From NCBI RefSeq assembly GCF_037977235.1, contig NZ_CP150276.1:434001-498000 (forward strand): 64,000 nt of DNA, in the 5' to 3' direction. A model generated the notes under the pieces. It made no database searches. It was not told where the DNA came from and saw nothing but the letters and a program-made list of their open reading frames with translations. A program made the translations under genes and the position numbers. Numbering within the stretch: the first letter of the stretch is position 1; each line of letters starts with the position of its first letter. Positions 43,484-52,678 of this stretch are shown piece by piece. Source of the DNA: Paenibacillus sp. FSL K6-0276. GTDB lineage: Bacteria; Bacillota; Bacilli; Paenibacillales; Paenibacillaceae.

Positions 43484-44533
43484 ATGGAACGGCTTAATGA
43501 GGTATTGTTTTATGTGGGAACGTATAACCCTGAGGGTGAGGAAGCTATTCTATTATGCTCGCTTAGTCCTTCATCAGGGGAAATGAAGATTCTTGAGGGT
43601 ACTAAGGGCGTTGAGAATCCATCGTTTTTAGCAGTAAACAGCACAGGCAGCGTGCTCTATGCGGTTAGTGAGAAGGATGAGGGTGAGGTCTATGCTTTTG
43701 CGATTGATCCTGTTACTAAAGCGCTGAGTCCACTTGGAAGTCGTCCTACGGAAGGTGGCGCTCCTTGTTATGTCTCGATCAGTCCTAAGCAAGATTACAT
43801 ATTCGTCTCTAATTATTCCGGTGGCAATGCCAACGTATTTCCTGTAAATGAGGATGGTTCGCTTCAGGTCATGTCTGACCAAGTGAAGCATGTAGGTTCA
43901 GGAATTCGTGAAGATCGTCAGGAAGCTCCGCATCCACACTCCGTCATTCCGGATGGAAGTGGCAAGCATATACTGGTTTGCGATTTGGGACTGGATCAAA
44001 TTCTGATTTATCGCCTTGAAGAAGGTAAGCTGTCTAAGCATCGGGAGATTAATCTCCCACCTGGTTCAGGCCCCCGCCATCTGGCGGTACACCCTTCAGG
44101 ACAATGGATTTACCTGGCGAATGAACTAAACTGTACAGTAACGGTATTTGCTAATGATGAACAGAACGGAAACCTCAGTGTTTTACAGCATGTTAGCACG
44201 CTTCCAGAGCAATATAATGCGGGTAGTGATGATACAGCTTCCGATATTCATGTATCGCCATGTGGTAGATTCTTGTATGTCTCGAACCGGGGACAAGACG
44301 GTATCGCCCTGTTCCATATTGTGGGTTCAACAGGTCATCTTGATGCGGTAGATTGGCAGGTTACAGGCGGACGTACTCCGCGTAATTTCGCTATTATTGG
44401 TGGCAAGCTGCTCGCTGCTAATCAAAATAGCGATAATATTACTTCGTTCTCCATCGATAGTGACAGTGGAAGATTAATTCCTACTGGGAATGAGCTGGAG
44501 ATAAAGTCACCAGTCTGTGTACAAGTATTGTAG
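43484..44533 (+). CDS. lactonase family protein (YbhE/Pgl-type 7-bladed propeller)
   Basis: 349-aa beta-propeller enzyme related to 6-phosphogluconolactonase Pgl and carboxy-cis,cis-muconate cyclases. Motifs: FYVGTYNPEGEEAI, NPSFLAVNSTGSVLYAVSE, APHPHSVIPDGSGKHILVCD, PPGSGPRHLAVHPSGQWIYL, and ASDIHVSPCGRFLYVSNRG with the conserved Glu/His/Arg surface residues. ATG 43484 follows AAAGGAG by 8 nt. Possibly the pentose-phosphate lactonase, but the family has several activities. Confidence 0.85.
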   Translation: MERLNEVLFYVGTYNPEGEEAILLCSLSPSSGEMKILEGTKGVENPSFLAVNSTGSVLYAVSEKDEGEVYAFAIDPVTKALSPLGSRPTEGGAPCYVSISPKQDYIFVSNYSGGNANVFPVNEDGSLQVMSDQVKHVGSGIREDRQEAPHPHSVIPDGSGKHILVCDLGLDQILIYRLEEGKLSKHREINLPPGSGPRHLAVHPSGQWIYLANELNCTVTVFANDEQNGNLSVLQHVSTLPEQYNAGSDDTASDIHVSPCGRFLYVSNRGQDGIALFHIVGSTGHLDAVDWQVTGGRTPRNFAIIGGKLLAANQNSDNITSFSIDSDSGRLIPTGNELEIKSPVCVQVL

Positions 44534-44600
44534 GCTGGGGATAGGTTTAGGTTATTGTATGTTTCAATAATAGGGGCTATTCGCGTAATCCATCTAAATA

Positions 44601-44647
44601 AAAAGGCCTTCCCCTCAGCTGTGTATATGCTGAGGGGGAGGCCTTTA
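44601..44647. terminator. strong bidirectional terminator
   Basis: AAAGGCCTTCCCCTCAGC paired with GCTGAGGGGGAGGCCTTT between convergent lactonase and hydrolase genes. Confidence 0.9.
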
Positions 44648-44668
44648 ATGGTATAATGGCTAGTTACC

Positions 44669-46948
44669 TTAAAATATATTTCGAAATCCTAGCTCGTAGA
44701 AGCCGATATCATCAAGCATAATCTTATCGCCCACTTCTTCAAGATAGAAGGTGATTTCCGTTAGGTTCTCAGGCTTCAGCTCCGGTTCTTCCTCTTGAAA
44801 CTGTTCGAATGGCATCTCATAGGTTTGAAAAATAGCTTCGGATAGATCGCCGTACTTCCCATCATTTATTCGTTCCTCAAGCCATGGGAATAATGTGAAC
44901 TGCGTTTGTGGTAGTGGAAGAATATCCATTACCTCACTTAGCGGCAGGCGTGCTGAGGTATCATTTCTGTCGGTTAACTCGACCTCTACATTGGGAGGTA
45001 GCGGAATACTTAGTTCATCTTTGATATCACCATAGATATCTCCATTGAGGTTTGCTAAGGAGAATGTAAGGCCATCTGCGCCTGAAAGGGCAACTTCAGT
45101 AACGACATTGTCTTTAAGTTTGATGTTGTAATAGGCTTCTTCATCTTTTTTAGCTGTGCGTTCAAGAACGACACCATAAGTGGCTTTACTCTTCGATTCA
45201 CGATCTTTTGCGAGCTCTTCCGACCAGGATAATCCTGATGCCTCTGCTGTTCCGAGATTTACGGTATTCTTGTTGCGGTCCTCGTCAAATGTGGCTACTG
45301 GCCGATATCCCCCATCCTGGAATCGATTGTAGTAAGTGGTATCCGGCAGCCATTTCAGTCCGCTGCGGTAATCCCGGAACAAGCTCTGGTATTCGCCTTT
45401 TTCATGCAAAGTGGTCTCCAGAAAAGCTGACACATACACCTTAGCGATTTGCCGCTGCTTGTCTGCTTCCATAATTTGCGCTTGATTTAAAAAGAGGCCA
45501 GCAGGTAATGTCTGATCATACGCGCCCCAATCGCTGTTGAATTGACTGTGATTGGCGTCCGCAATATACAGCGAGCTTTTGAAAGCAGAGGACCCTTGGG
45601 AATAGGAAGTACGTATATACTGCCGATCACCATAGAAATCATGTACATCCCCATCGCGAGCCCCTTGCAGAGTCAAATAGTTGACGTCCTTGAGACGGGC
45701 TTGCTGTTCATCTATCGTTTTGTCCGTAGGGGCAAGGGCGACTACAGAAGCTATATTAAACCGATTCACAGCCGTCATAACGGGATCGTTTTTGAACCAA
45801 CGTTCGGCGTCCGCAGCCATAGCCACAGCTTGTCCTCCGCGGCTATGTCCGAGCAGGGCGGTTTTTGTGAAATCTATTTTTTGATAAAAAGGATTGCCTG
45901 GTTCATCCGAGAAAGCTGCAAGCTGTTCCAGATGTTTCAGAATGATCCAGGTTCGTACTTTGAAATCATTGTCCGGAATACCGGACCAAGCAGAATAGTT
46001 CAGGAAATTCTCATCCAGGGAAATCGTGATAAAGCCTCGGCTGGCCAAGAGTTCACCGAGATAAGCGTACCCTCCGTCAGAGTAATCTTCCATCATATGA
46101 TTTCCGTGCACCATCAGCACTACCGGATAGGGACCTTCGCCCTCAGGCATCCATACACGGCCGTTCAGTGGAAGTGCACTATAATCGAATCCCCAGAATA
46201 AAGTGCGCAGTTTTGACCAATCCTTAATATAAGCAGAAGCATCCACTGTAGAAGAGATCACACTTGTATCTTTGCCGTACTCAACACGATGCAGATCGTT
46301 ACCGTTGGCATAGGTGAAGGTCTGATAAGCTTGATTGCCAGGTTTTCCTGGATTGGAGGCAGTCAGTGGAATCACATCTGAATCGCTGATATCAATGGGT
46401 TCCAATGTAGGCAGTTCCTGCACTCCGTTTGCCAGAGCAAGTTGGGAAAAAGTCACCGTAATGGTAAGCAGAATTCCCAGTGTTACTCTTTTGCTGCGTA
46501 GCAGACCGATGGCTAATCCACCTAATGCACCTAGTAGTGACAGAAGAACAGCAATGAGAGCCGCAGCTTCAATCTCAAAATCAGAGTAATATAAGATTAG
46601 TAGAATAGCTCCAACATCGCTCAATACACAGCCTGCGAATAGTCGTGGGACGCGCAGTCCGGTCAACGCTATTAGTACGGCTATGATATTGCTGGAAATT
46701 GCCAGCAGAATGGTGCTTGTACCTGCAGCAAGTGCAATATCAGTAACCACCCCTAATCCAGTGGGTATGCCTAATACAGCAGTTGTGAAAGCCAAAAAGC
46801 AAACGATCCAAAGACCAGCGATCGCAGTCCTCCAGACCGTTGTATCATAACGGTAAGTTCCCCTAATTCTTCGTCTGATTTCTTGAGTCATACGCCTGTG
46901 AAGCCGTGGTCTTAGCGGCGCAGGAACGTACTCTAAATCCATACCCAT
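44669..46948 (-). CDS. membrane-anchored alpha/beta hydrolase
   Basis: 759-aa protein. Residues about 30-190 contain four to five helices; the remainder is predicted outside. The hydrolase core begins WMPEGEGPYPVVLMVHGNH (oxyanion strand) with the nucleophile elbow ALLGHSRGGQAVAMAADAE. A His in IADANHSQFNSDWG is a candidate for the catalytic triad. A C-terminal domain of roughly 150 residues after about 600 looks like a beta-sandwich (VTEVALSGADGLTFSLANLN). ATG 46948 has GGGAG 8 nt upstream. Possible extracytoplasmic esterase or lipase-like enzyme; substrate unknown. Confidence 0.75.
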   Translation of the reverse strand: MGMDLEYVPAPLRPRLHRRMTQEIRRRIRGTYRYDTTVWRTAIAGLWIVCFLAFTTAVLGIPTGLGVVTDIALAAGTSTILLAISSNIIAVLIALTGLRVPRLFAGCVLSDVGAILLILYYSDFEIEAAALIAVLLSLLGALGGLAIGLLRSKRVTLGILLTITVTFSQLALANGVQELPTLEPIDISDSDVIPLTASNPGKPGNQAYQTFTYANGNDLHRVEYGKDTSVISSTVDASAYIKDWSKLRTLFWGFDYSALPLNGRVWMPEGEGPYPVVLMVHGNHMMEDYSDGGYAYLGELLASRGFITISLDENFLNYSAWSGIPDNDFKVRTWIILKHLEQLAAFSDEPGNPFYQKIDFTKTALLGHSRGGQAVAMAADAERWFKNDPVMTAVNRFNIASVVALAPTDKTIDEQQARLKDVNYLTLQGARDGDVHDFYGDRQYIRTSYSQGSSAFKSSLYIADANHSQFNSDWGAYDQTLPAGLFLNQAQIMEADKQRQIAKVYVSAFLETTLHEKGEYQSLFRDYRSGLKWLPDTTYYNRFQDGGYRPVATFDEDRNKNTVNLGTAEASGLSWSEELAKDRESKSKATYGVVLERTAKKDEEAYYNIKLKDNVVTEVALSGADGLTFSLANLNGDIYGDIKDELSIPLPPNVEVELTDRNDTSARLPLSEVMDILPLPQTQFTLFPWLEERINDGKYGDLSEAIFQTYEMPFEQFQEEEPELKPENLTEITFYLEEVGDKIMLDDIGFYELGFRNIF

Positions 46949-47112
46949 GATTCTCACTCCCGACATTAAACGGTAATTTCTCTAGACCATAAGCTGTAGC
47001 AATAATATTACTTTATAGCATCAATAACAAGTGGATCTTACAGGAACCCACACCATTGCCTGTATAGCGTGGTACTTGAAAAATTCTTTTGTCATTGGTT
47101 GGGGAAAAAGGT

Positions 47113-47141
47113 TTGACACAGTTGAAGGGTTTCAGTATTAT
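47113..47141 (+). promoter_or_regulatory. SigA-type promoter of sulfate operon
   Basis: TTGACA (47113-47118), 17-bp spacer, TATTAT (47136-47141). It is followed at once by the inverted repeat TATCCA (47141-47146)/TGGATA (47161-47166), a candidate operator for a CymR-type sulfur regulator. Confidence 0.7.
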
Positions 47142-47195
47142 ATCCATATAACCAACTAAGTGGATAGGAATAATTTAATAAAGTTCTTACCGTAC

Positions 47196-47283
47196 GAACG
47201 GAGGAACGCCTGCATTAGGCTCGCAGACACGTGTCATAGGACCGGTTTGACCTGCCATACGTAGGCTTTCCTCCGTTCTTTTT
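47196..47283 (+). promoter_or_regulatory. structured leader/terminator of sulfate operon
   Basis: An 11-bp stem GAACGGAGGAA/TTCCTCCGTTC encloses about 61 nt containing the smaller helices GCCT/AGGC, the palindrome GACACGTGTC, AGG/CCT and GCC/GGC, and ends in a T run. This looks like a multi-branched attenuator between the promoter and the first gene. No SAM (S-box) or T-box consensus was found, so any ligand is unknown. Confidence 0.5.
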
Positions 47284-47290
47284 GTTACCG

Positions 47291-47396
47291 CCAAGCTTAA
47301 ACGCCTCGGCGTCCTAATAAGGACGGTAAGCGTTTAAGCGAGAAATATAAGGATAATGTATAACGTAAAACTTATACTTTCTTATATTTTAAGAAA
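47291..47396. repeat. dispersed two-hairpin repeat (inverted orientation)
   Basis: Full copy, reverse orientation relative to those at 60060 and 62131: CAAGCTTAAACGCC, CGTCCTAATAAGGACG, CGTTTAAGCGAG, then AAATATAAGG ... CTTATACTTTCTTATATTTT. It lies in the leader of the sulfate operon, ending about 35 bp before the start codon. Confidence 0.8.
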
Positions 47397-47432
47397 GAAA
47401 TGAAGGCAAGAAAAACATGGGGAGTGGAAAAG

Positions 47433-48560
47433 ATGAAGAAAAAAATGAATAAAGGGCTTCTTGTAGGATTTACCTTGTTGCTGACGGCAGGACTTACTGC
47501 TGCTTGCGGCGGCAATAACAATAGCGGCAATAGTTCTAGTTCGGCAACGGACACACCAGCAACAACCAACTCAGCGGAGGCCACGAATGCTGCTGAAGCT
47601 ACAAAAGCTCCATCCAAAGATCCGGTGGAACTGCTCAACGTGTCCTATGATCCTACTCGTGAGCTATATGCGAACTATAATAAAGCTTTTGCAGCTTATT
47701 GGGAGAAAGAAACGGGACAAAAGGTCATGATTAAACAATCTCACGGTGGATCAGGTAAACAAAGCCGCGCTGTGCTTGATGGGTTGGAAGCGGATGTGGT
47801 TACACTGGCCCTTGGATATGATATTGACGCCTTGCAGGGAAAAGGTCTTATCAATGAAGACTGGCAAAGTAAATTCGATCATAATAGTTCACCTTATACC
47901 TCGACGATCGTGTTCTTAGTACGCAAAGGGAATCCGAAAGGAATCAAAGATTGGCCGGATCTGCTCAAGGAAGGCGTAGAGGTGATTACACCGAATCCGA
48001 AAACATCAGGTGGCGCACGTTGGAATTACTTGGCGGCATGGGGCTACGCGCTAGACCACAACAATAATGACGAAGCTAAAGCCGAAGAGTTTGTAAAAGA
48101 ACTGTTCAAGCATGTTCCGGTGCTGGATACCGGTGCGCGCGGTTCGACGACCACTTTTGTAGAGCGTGGAATTGGCGATGTGCTGATTGCATGGGAGAAT
48201 GAAGCTTATCTTTCCGTTGAAGAGCTAGGCCCAGATAAATTTGATATTGTGAATCCATCCGAGAGCATTCTGGCTGAACCGCCGGTAGCAATAGTAGATA
48301 AGGTTGTGGATAAAAGAAATACGCGTGAGGTGTCCGAGGCTTACTTGAAGTATCTCTATAGTGAAGAAGGACAAAAAATCGCGGCTGAGAATTATTACCG
48401 TCCTACACTAGATAGCGTAAAAGAACAATATAAAGATAAGTTCCCAGATATTAAGCTATTCACACTAGCTGACAAATTCGGAAACTGGAAAGAAACGCAA
48501 GAGAAGCATTTTAACGATGGCGGGATCTTTGACAAGATCTATGTGCCAGGGGCTAAATAA
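47433..48560 (+). CDS. cysP: sulfate/thiosulfate ABC transporter substrate-binding lipoprotein
   Basis: 375-aa lipoprotein: signal peptide with lipobox TAAC (Cys about residue 24), a Ser/Thr/Ala-rich linker to about 60, then the sulfate-binding protein fold. Family motifs: [67 protein letters not shown] and [16 protein letters not shown] 47433 is preceded by GGGGAGTGG; the frame opens at 47400 but those codons lie upstream of the ribosome binding site. Captures sulfate or thiosulfate for CysTW. Confidence 0.93.
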   Translation: MKKKMNKGLLVGFTLLLTAGLTAACGGNNNSGNSSSSATDTPATTNSAEATNAAEATKAPSKDPVELLNVSYDPTRELYANYNKAFAAYWEKETGQKVMIKQSHGGSGKQSRAVLDGLEADVVTLALGYDIDALQGKGLINEDWQSKFDHNSSPYTSTIVFLVRKGNPKGIKDWPDLLKEGVEVITPNPKTSGGARWNYLAAWGYALDHNNNDEAKAEEFVKELFKHVPVLDTGARGSTTTFVERGIGDVLIAWENEAYLSVEELGPDKFDIVNPSESILAEPPVAIVDKVVDKRNTREVSEAYLKYLYSEEGQKIAAENYYRPTLDSVKEQYKDKFPDIKLFTLADKFGNWKETQEKHFNDGGIFDKIYVPGAK

Positions 48561-48652
48561 CGGATTATTGAAATGAAGTTTATGCTTATGAGATTTGTCC
48601 CGGCAGGGGCTGATCGGCTAACATGCCGAAGGCGAGAAAGGATGAATAGGGG

Positions 48653-49507
48653 ATGAATGTCACCGCAACTACTACAGCTGTATCGGCGACAACGCGGAGA
48701 AAGATACTACCCGGTTTTGGGATTACGATGGGGTACAGCGTACTTTACCTGAGTCTCGTTGTACTCTTGCCACTTTCAGCATTGTTGTTCAATTCTACTG
48801 GGCTGAGCTGGGCGAAATTCTGGGATGTAGCTACCGATCCGCGTGTATTGGCTTCGTATCGTGTCAGCCTATCTACAGCAGCGGCTGCTGCTTTTGTAGA
48901 TGCTATTCTAGGTCTCTTGCTGGCGTGGGTACTAGTGCGTTACGAATTTCCGGGCAAAAGAATATTTGATGCGCTGATCGATCTTCCGTTTGCCTTGCCT
49001 ACGGCTGTAGCTGGTGTCTCCTTGACGGCTCTCTATGCTACGAATGGCTGGATCGGGTCGTGGCTTGAACCGCTTGGATTAAAGGTGGCATTTACTCCAC
49101 TCGGCATTACTCTAGCCTTAATGTTCATCGGTATACCTTTCGTCGTGCGAACGGTACAGCCGGTGCTGGAGGATTTGGACCGAGATATGGAGGAAGCCTC
49201 GGCAACCCTCGGCGCAGGCCGCTGGAGAACCTTTCGTTCAGTAGTACTGCCTGAGCTGTTCCCGCCGCTGCTAACAGGCTTTGCTTTGGCATTTGCCCGT
49301 GGTATTGGCGAATTCGGCTCTGTCGTGTTCATCTCCGGCAATATGCCGATGCGAACGGAGATTGCTCCGCTGCTTATTATGTCCAAACTGGAGCAGTATG
49401 ATTATGCCGGAGCTACTGCCGTCGCGTTGCTTTTGCTTCTCATTTCCTTCTTGATGCTGTTAGTCATTAATACGCTTCAGCGTTGGGTGCGTAAGACTTC
49501 TCGGTAA
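48653..49507 (+). CDS. cysT: sulfate ABC transporter permease CysT
   Basis: 284-aa permease, about six helices. PxxGxxxxxxYxSxxxLLPL-like N-terminus (GITMGYSVLYLSLVVLLPLS), ALIDLPFALPTAVAGVSLTA and EAA loop EDLDRDMEEASATLGAGRWR, all characteristic of CysT. Start ATG directly after a GGGG run with AAAGGA further upstream. Separated from cysW by an unusual 666-bp gap filled with a nested palindrome. Confidence 0.92.
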   Translation: MNVTATTTAVSATTRRKILPGFGITMGYSVLYLSLVVLLPLSALLFNSTGLSWAKFWDVATDPRVLASYRVSLSTAAAAAFVDAILGLLLAWVLVRYEFPGKRIFDALIDLPFALPTAVAGVSLTALYATNGWIGSWLEPLGLKVAFTPLGITLALMFIGIPFVVRTVQPVLEDLDRDMEEASATLGAGRWRTFRSVVLPELFPPLLTGFALAFARGIGEFGSVVFISGNMPMRTEIAPLLIMSKLEQYDYAGATAVALLLLLISFLMLLVINTLQRWVRKTSR

Positions 49508-49610
49508 AGTATTTGAGGTTTACGCTCTATACTTCAAGTACTTTCGTATTAAGGGCTTGCTGAGCGATTCTTAGCGAAGCTATACCCTAACAGGTAAATG
49601 ACGACTTTAT

Positions 49611-50155
49611 TTTACGAAGCATTCTTGCTTCCGTAAAATGCAGAACCTTCCGGTAGAATGAGGACTCGAAGAGTAATCTGGGTTTTAGGAGGAGCGATAG
49701 CGATCTCGAAGTTTTGAAACCAGATGGCTGGTAAGAAAGGAACGGAGAGGAATTTGCGGTTAGAGGAGCGATAGCGATCTCGGAGTTTGAAATTAATAAC
49801 TGGTAAAAAGGAATGGAGAGGAATTTTGGAACTGGAGAAGCGTTAGCGTTCGCCTTTATCCTCGGATTTCTACCGCGAGGAGCGGTTCAAATCAGGAAAT
49901 CTGAGGATAACAGCGATCGGAAGTCCAATATTCCTCGGAGTGACTCCTTACCAGTAAACAGAAAATAACAAATTAGGAGATAGCAGATCATCCGATAAGT
50001 CCAATAATCCTCGGAAGTGACCCATTACCAATAGTCATGTTTTAAGAATTCCAGAGACAATAGACGCCTGTTAAATCCCAAATTTACTCGAAGACACTTC
50101 ATATTTCCCGTAGATTTTGTATTTTTAAAAAGCAAATCATGCTTTCGTAAAACCC
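49611..50155. repeat. giant nested imperfect palindrome between cysT and cysW (copy B)
   Basis: About 545 nt symmetric around 49879. Outermost arms TTTTACGAAGCAT.. (49613) and ..ATGCTTTCGTAAAA (to 50153) pair. Inside are repeated left half-units (about 49685-49760 and 49761-49822: GAGGAGCGATAGCGATCTCG, CTGGTAA) facing right half-units (49935-50030, 50050-50095). A core at about 49813-49950 matches the element at 11648-11809: GAGGAAT/ATTCCTC, TTGGAACT/AGTCCAA, TTATCCTC/GAGGATAA, and the loop hairpin ACCGC-GAGGA-GCGGT. It leaves only short flanks to the two permease genes. Confidence 0.85.
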
Positions 50156-50173
50156 TTTAAAGGAGGAATAATT

Positions 50174-51037
50174 TTGGCAGGTACAGTCCCACTCCAAGCC
50201 CCCAAGCTGCAGAAGAATACGTCCTCGCCAGCGACAACGGAATCCACGATTGTAAAATGGGTGTTGATTGGAGCTGCAGGACTAGTTCTTTTTTGGCTGA
50301 TTGCTCTGCCTTTGGTTGTCGTGCTGACAGAGGCGCTAAAAAAGGGCTGGAATGTATATATAGCTGCCCTGACTGATCCAGATGCTCGTTCCGCTCTGCG
50401 ATTGACGCTGCTTGTTGCGGCGATCACTGTGCCACTGAACACTTTCTTTGGTGTTGCGGCGGCATGGGCAGTTACTAAGTTTCGCTTCCGTGGCAAAGGG
50501 TTTCTCATTACCTTGATTGATCTCCCATTTGCAGTATCGCCGGTGATCGGCGGTCTGATCTTTGTGCTCGTCTTCGGTGCCAATGGTTGGTTTGGTCCTT
50601 GGCTGAGCGCACACGATATCAAGATCGTATTTGCTCTTCCGGGGATCGTGCTCGCTACGCTGTTTGTGACGTTCCCCTTTGTAGCGCGTGAATTGATCCC
50701 ACTGATGGAGGATCAGGGTACACAGGAGGAAGAGGCAGCGATTACCCTCGGAGCACACGGGTGGCAAATCTTTTTCAGAGTCACGCTTCCTAATATTAAA
50801 TGGGGTTTATTATACGGCATTATTTTGTGTAATGCGCGGGTCATGGGTGAGTTCGGCGCAGTCTCTGTGGTTTCCGGACATATACGCGGGGAGACGAATA
50901 CACTGCCGCTGCACGTTGAGATTTTGTACAATGAATATCAATTTTCAGCATCTTTTGCAGTAGCTTCACTGCTCCTGTTACTGGCCTTGGTGACGATGAT
51001 TATAAAAAGCTGGTTATCACGAAAAAATGCCCATTGA
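50174..51037 (+). CDS. cysW: sulfate ABC transporter permease CysW
   Basis: 287-aa permease partner of CysT. Motifs: [43 protein letters not shown] loop [20 protein letters not shown] and [20 protein letters not shown] are those of CysW. The start is TTG with AGGAGG 7 nt upstream. The two permeases should form a heterodimer, but the ATPase subunit CysA is not encoded next to them. Confidence 0.92.
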   Translation: MAGTVPLQAPKLQKNTSSPATTESTIVKWVLIGAAGLVLFWLIALPLVVVLTEALKKGWNVYIAALTDPDARSALRLTLLVAAITVPLNTFFGVAAAWAVTKFRFRGKGFLITLIDLPFAVSPVIGGLIFVLVFGANGWFGPWLSAHDIKIVFALPGIVLATLFVTFPFVARELIPLMEDQGTQEEEAAITLGAHGWQIFFRVTLPNIKWGLLYGIILCNARVMGEFGAVSVVSGHIRGETNTLPLHVEILYNEYQFSASFAVASLLLLLALVTMIIKSWLSRKNAH

Positions 51038-51148
51038 CAGTATTTTTGGTTCCGTGCTAAGTTAATTCATAGTATACTAGTTGGTAATAACGGAATTTTG
51101 AAAATTAGGCGGATATAATCCTTTGGATGGGGAAAGGGAGGCTAGAGA

Positions 51149-51373
51149 ATGGCTAAACCGCTGAAAGTGGATGATTTATGGCTTACGCGGATTGCAGGAC
51201 TTCTGGATGATATGGAATTTGGCTCATTGCACATCGTGGTGCACGAAGGTCAGATTGTTCAGATGGAGCGTACGGAACGCAAACGTTTTGAGAATGGCAG
51301 TGGCAACGCAAATGGGCGTTACATTGGTGAGAGCGGAAGCCGGCGGGCCGATTCCCAATCGGCAGGACGTTGA
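51149..51373 (+). CDS. yezD: YezD family protein (DUF2292)
   Basis: 74-aa small protein with the YezD core: WLTRIAGLLDDMEFGSLHIVVHEGQIVQMERTERKRF. Members sit at the end of sulfur-assimilation operons in Bacillota and probably act in sulfur metabolism or its control; the mechanism is unknown. GGGAGG precedes the ATG. 111 bp after cysW, before a clear terminator, so the last gene of the sulfate operon. Confidence 0.8.
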   Translation: MAKPLKVDDLWLTRIAGLLDDMEFGSLHIVVHEGQIVQMERTERKRFENGSGNANGRYIGESGSRRADSQSAGR

Positions 51374-51425
51374 TACAATCTCTAGGCAATCATAAAGGTA
51401 TATATCATATTTGAGGATAAACGCT

Positions 51426-51460
51426 AATAACCCACTCCTGGATAGGAGCGGGTTATTTTT
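51426..51460 (+). terminator. rho-independent terminator of sulfate operon
   Basis: AATAACCCACTCCT/AGGAGCGGGTTATT stem with loop GGAT and T run. Confidence 0.9.
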
Positions 51461-51481
51461 CTGTCGATTCATGTGCTCTTT

Positions 51482-51790
51482 TTAATAACGAGGAGCCTGA
51501 CGAGAAGAGGAAATTCCTTCAAACAGCAGTACGAGTGCAGTGATGCCATGCATGACCCAACCTACGATAGGGATAAACGCTAAAATCGAGGTGAGAATGC
51601 CTAGAACGTTCCCTACGATGGGCTTCCGCTCTCTTTGCAGGATAACAATGGCTACAGCGTGGAGCAAAAAGGCAATGGCAAGAGGGACCCAACCATTAGC
51701 TATAATAAAGAGACCGCCGATGACAGGCAGAGCCAGAAAAGCCTCATACACACACGTTCCCCATTTAAATAGCTTTGCTACAGGAGACAT
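51482..51790 (-). CDS. small integral membrane protein, unknown function
   Basis: 102-aa protein with three hydrophobic segments: about 12-30, 33-50 and 60-90 (VGNVLGILTSILAFIPIVGW, then HGITALVLLFEGI). The basic turn LQRERKP between TM2 and TM3 suggests a cytoplasmic loop. I do not recognise the family. It is convergent with the sulfate operon across the shared terminator. Confidence 0.7.
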   Translation of the reverse strand: MSPVAKLFKWGTCVYEAFLALPVIGGLFIIANGWVPLAIAFLLHAVAIVILQRERKPIVGNVLGILTSILAFIPIVGWVMHGITALVLLFEGISSSRQAPRY

Positions 51791-52046
51791 TATGCTTCAC
51801 CAACCTTTTTAGAATATTGTTATAGATACTATTCCACACAGTTAGTAATAGGATTCAAGAATATAATACTTCCCACTACGGTGGATGTGTTTGCTTGCTT
51901 TATTTTTATGTAATGACAAATAGATCATTTCAAAACAACGAAGCCGGTGAGTCTTGCCTGTGCACCATACAGTCGTATATAGTTGGAACAGCAATGCTGA
52001 ACGGTGCTAAGCTTAGTTTATTGTAAGAAGCTAGGAGGAGAGCGGT

Positions 52047-52460
52047 ATGGGGATGACAGGAAAGCTGGATATACGCCATGAATGTCCTTCAGTGGAACAG
52101 TATTTAGCGCTGAGAAAAGAAGCTGGGCTGAGTGAATTGAGCGCGGAAGGTGCTGCGATAGGGCTGCCTCATTCTATTTTTGCGGTAACTTTGTATGAGG
52201 AGAATACCTTAATCGGGATGGGCAGGGTGATTGGTGATGGAGGATGCTTTTTTCAGGTCACGGATATCGCAGTAAAGCCTTCACATCAGGGCCGCGGTTT
52301 AGGAAAATTGATCATGCGTGAAATTAGGGAGTTCCTTAATACTGTACCGGATAAGGCTTATGTAAGTCTGATTGCAGATGGGGAAGCCTCGAAATTGTAT
52401 GCACAATATGGCTTTGAATCGGTTATGCCACGTTCTCAGGGAATGTTTTTGCGTCGCTAA
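52047..52460 (+). CDS. GNAT family N-acetyltransferase
   Basis: 137-aa acetyltransferase. Core motif VTDIAVKPSHQGRGLGKLIM (acetyl-CoA pyrophosphate loop Q/RxxGxG/A) and C-terminal DGEASKLYAQYGFESVMP. The N-terminus (ECPSVEQYLALRKEAGLSEL) is typical of small GNATs related to YkkB/YhbS-like proteins. ATG 8 nt after GGAGG. Substrate unknown. Confidence 0.88.
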   Translation: MGMTGKLDIRHECPSVEQYLALRKEAGLSELSAEGAAIGLPHSIFAVTLYEENTLIGMGRVIGDGGCFFQVTDIAVKPSHQGRGLGKLIMREIREFLNTVPDKAYVSLIADGEASKLYAQYGFESVMPRSQGMFLRR

Positions 52461-52489
52461 TCCGAGTACATGCTGCTTAGTAGGGAGAG

Positions 52490-52517
52490 TGCCCCTTGTA
52501 TTGGTAAGGGGTTTTTC
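52490..52517 (+). terminator. rho-independent terminator
   Basis: CCCCTT/AAGGGG stem with an 8-nt loop and TTTTT after the GNAT gene. Confidence 0.8.
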
Positions 52518-52678
52518 GTCTGGAAGCTAATTGCTGGGGATCTGATTTCAATGGGACCTCATGGGATAAATAATGTTTAAAGGTTGTAAGGGAAAAGCTA
52601 TTGAGGCGAGTATTAAAAATATAAATTAAGTAGGAAGGTCGTATGATGGCCTTACCCGGACAAAGTGAGGAAAAAAAG

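Noticed and set aside
47196..47283. SAM (S-box) riboswitch before the sulfate operon
   Set aside because: The conserved S-box core sequences are absent; only an unclassified stem structure is seen.
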